The notes beneath the pieces were generated by a model that saw only the letters and a list, made by a program, of their open reading frames with translations, ran no database searches and was not told the origin of the DNA. A DNA stretch of 64,000 nt from Acridotheres tristis (taxonomy: Eukaryota > Chordata > Aves > Passeriformes > Sturnidae). The position numbers were made by a program, and so were the translations under genes. This document shows positions 62,490 through 64,000 of the stretch, one piece after another; position 1 is the first letter of the stretch; the number at the start of each line of letters is the position of its first letter. The DNA is taken from the NCBI GenBank assembly GCA_037013685.1, contig CM072886.1, positions 72,257,859 to 72,321,858 of the forward strand. Reading direction: 5' to 3'.

Positions 62490-62684
62490 GGTGTTTTTTT
62501 AGTGTTTTTTTGGGTTTTTTTTTGTTTGTTTGGTTGGGTTTTTTTTGGTATTTGTTTGTTTTTGGTGGGTTTTTTTTTTTTGGTTTGGTTTGGTTTGGTT
62601 TGGGTTTTTTGTTTGTTTGGGTTTTTTTGTTTGTTTTTGTTTTTGGTTTTGATTTTGTTTTTGTTTTGTTTTGGTTTTTTTGCT
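62490..62684. repeat. 195-bp G/T-only tract
   Basis: The + strand is nearly all G and T: poly-T runs, GTTTGTTT units and a block of four to five TTTGG units near 62579-62602. The 90-codon frame through it is a Phe/Leu/Gly/Val composition artefact. It is the strand-reversed counterpart of the A/C tract at 13253. Confidence 0.85.
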
Positions 62685-63849
62685 AAGGATTAATGATGTT
62701 AGTATTCTCCAGCTGGGAGGTCTTCATTTTCTATCATTCACTTGAGTCCATAATTCCTTCTGTTTTCTGTGACCTCATTATAATCCATAACTAACCATGA
62801 CATCTTTATGCTATGGCAAGAAGAGTAGAACAGATCCCTTTGAAACTAATATTGATTTTGTTCTTTATTTCCCTTCTTCAGTACAGACAAAGTATCAATG
62901 TCATAATCATTATAAGAGACATGTGGTAAAACGAAAGCTAATAAAGCTTTACCCATAATTTTATAATTTTCAAGGAGGAAAGAGCTTAAATCTTTTGGCA
63001 TTTATACATTTGCCTCTCTTGTCACATGCAGATTAGTTTGTAGATACTCAGGGATTCACATGTAGAACTCCTACATCAAAGTGCAGTAAGCCTGAACTAT
63101 GAGCAGAATGATTCAATTTTTTTTGCAGAAAAGAATATTAATTTATCATTAAATTCATATAATATTTCCAAGATAAAAATAAAATCAGAAAAAACAGAGG
63201 ATGAATCACTGGTTATCCAGGAACTTAAAAGTGTGAAAAAAAAAAATCTTGCAATCCAAATGACTACTGTTCAACTGAAAACAAGTTAATTTTATAGACA
63301 AAAGAGGAAGAATTAACTCCTAAACAGTCATAAAACAAATCCCCAAACAACTAAGAATAGATCAAACAAATAAAAAAAAAATACCACAAAGATGAATATC
63401 TGGGATATACAGTTTCTATATTATTTTCCTTTAGCTTGTTCTAATATATAGGCAATATTCTTCCTCTCTCAGTGTAATTAATGATTTAAAATGTATTACT
63501 TTCAATAGAGAACATTTCAGCTGGAAAGCTAGGTAGAAATATGGAAACAACAGAAACAGAAGATGCAATTTCTTTAATTTCCTTTTTTTTTATTCTCTTT
63601 GTGAAAAATTATGTTATTTTTCTTTAAGTGAAGAAGATTAAAATCCATCCTAAGCATGAACAGAAATTGTTTGACTCTCTCCAGATAAGACACTTACAAT
63701 TTCCTTTCTACTGTCTAAGGTTAGAAATATGCTTACTCCTTTAAATGTGTCTATGGGATTAAATGGAAAGATGATTATCCTGGGGTCACTTTTTGATGCT
63801 GAATTGTATCCCCATTCATCTGTTTAGCCCAGAAATAAGTTTTGCACCT
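62685..63849. other. Unique AT-rich noncoding DNA
   Basis: Nothing recognised beyond short A runs. Confidence 0.5.
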
Positions 63850-64000
63850 TTAAAAGTAGATCTGAGAGTGAAGGGGGGGAGAAGGAGAAGCGCTGGAATG
63901 TCTGAGGCAGTTGTTCCAAAACACAGAGATAAGAGCTTCAGCTTTCCTTCTCCTGGACTGTGCTGTCTGCAGCACGGACAGACAGCAGCAGAAAGCTCTC
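63850..64000. other. GC-richer edge, possible start of another unit
   Basis: The last 150 bp are less AT-rich and include a GGGGGGGAGAAGGAGAAG purine run and CAG/CTG-rich sequence ('gctgtctgcagcacggacag'). They could be the beginning of a repeat, a promoter or a 5' untranslated exon continuing beyond the window. The sequence does not settle it. Confidence 0.25.

Noticed and set aside
62421..62693. Phe/Leu/Gly-rich frame resembling a membrane protein
   Set aside because: It is a product of the G/T-only tract, not of real hydrophobic segments.
1..64000. CRISPR arrays, operons, ribosome binding sites or tRNA genes
   Set aside because: The window is eukaryotic. No spaced direct repeats or tRNA box A/box B pairs were found by eye.

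Overview
The window looks like AT-rich, gene-poor vertebrate nuclear DNA, most likely from a bird and probably a songbird. The evidence is the repeat content. There are about ten CR1 LINE fragments, several ending in the typical CR1 3' octamer tail (TGATTCTATGATTCTATG-like). There are also four or five solo LTRs of the kind found in avian endogenous retroviruses, and no primate- or rodent-type SINEs. The species call rests on recalled family features and not on a database search. I found no intact protein-coding gene, tRNA, rRNA or CRISPR array. Every open frame is short (206 codons at most), and the longest lies antisense inside a CR1 copy.

Layout. 0-13 kb: unique AT-rich sequence with one CR1 3' end (408-741), poly-T and A/C-rich tracts, a GATA-rich 19-bp tandem repeat near 8.34 kb and a perfect hairpin near 11.95 kb. 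13-24 kb: a 200-bp tract of almost pure A and C beside a CR1 tail, a short stretch that matches a decayed C2H2 zinc finger (15.2 kb), and a 0.7-kb CR1 (23.3-24.0 kb). 24-38 kb: an old reverse CR1, a solo LTR with a perfect 5-bp target-site duplication (30361-30976), a second ERVL-type LTR (32791-33223), and a CR1 cluster at 36.0-37.8 kb. In that cluster two copies lie back to back and one carries a 318-320-bp LTR-like insertion flanked by a 6-bp duplication. 38-49 kb: mostly unique DNA with microsatellites, two facing CR1 fragments (46.1-47.2 kb) and one ERVL-type LTR (48930-49445). 49-64 kb: a long repeat-poor stretch, an 8-bp ATATATAC-type satellite (55.08 kb), an ERVL-type LTR split by a 1.45-kb reverse CR1 (55445-57427), a GC-rich LTR-like block (57929-58807), a CR1 tail (59.3 kb), a TA repeat and a 200-bp G/T-only tract (62.5 kb).

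The parts do not form a pathway. The window reads as an intergenic or large-intron region shaped by retroelement insertion and decay. The nested copies give a relative order: the ERVL-type LTR at 55.4 kb was in place before the CR1 inside it, and the CR1 at 36.4 kb was in place before the LTR-like element inside it. No new biological system is claimed. The best leads are the nested insertions, the zinc-finger-like relic, a few protein-like open frames, and the long repeat-free stretches that could hold conserved regulatory DNA.
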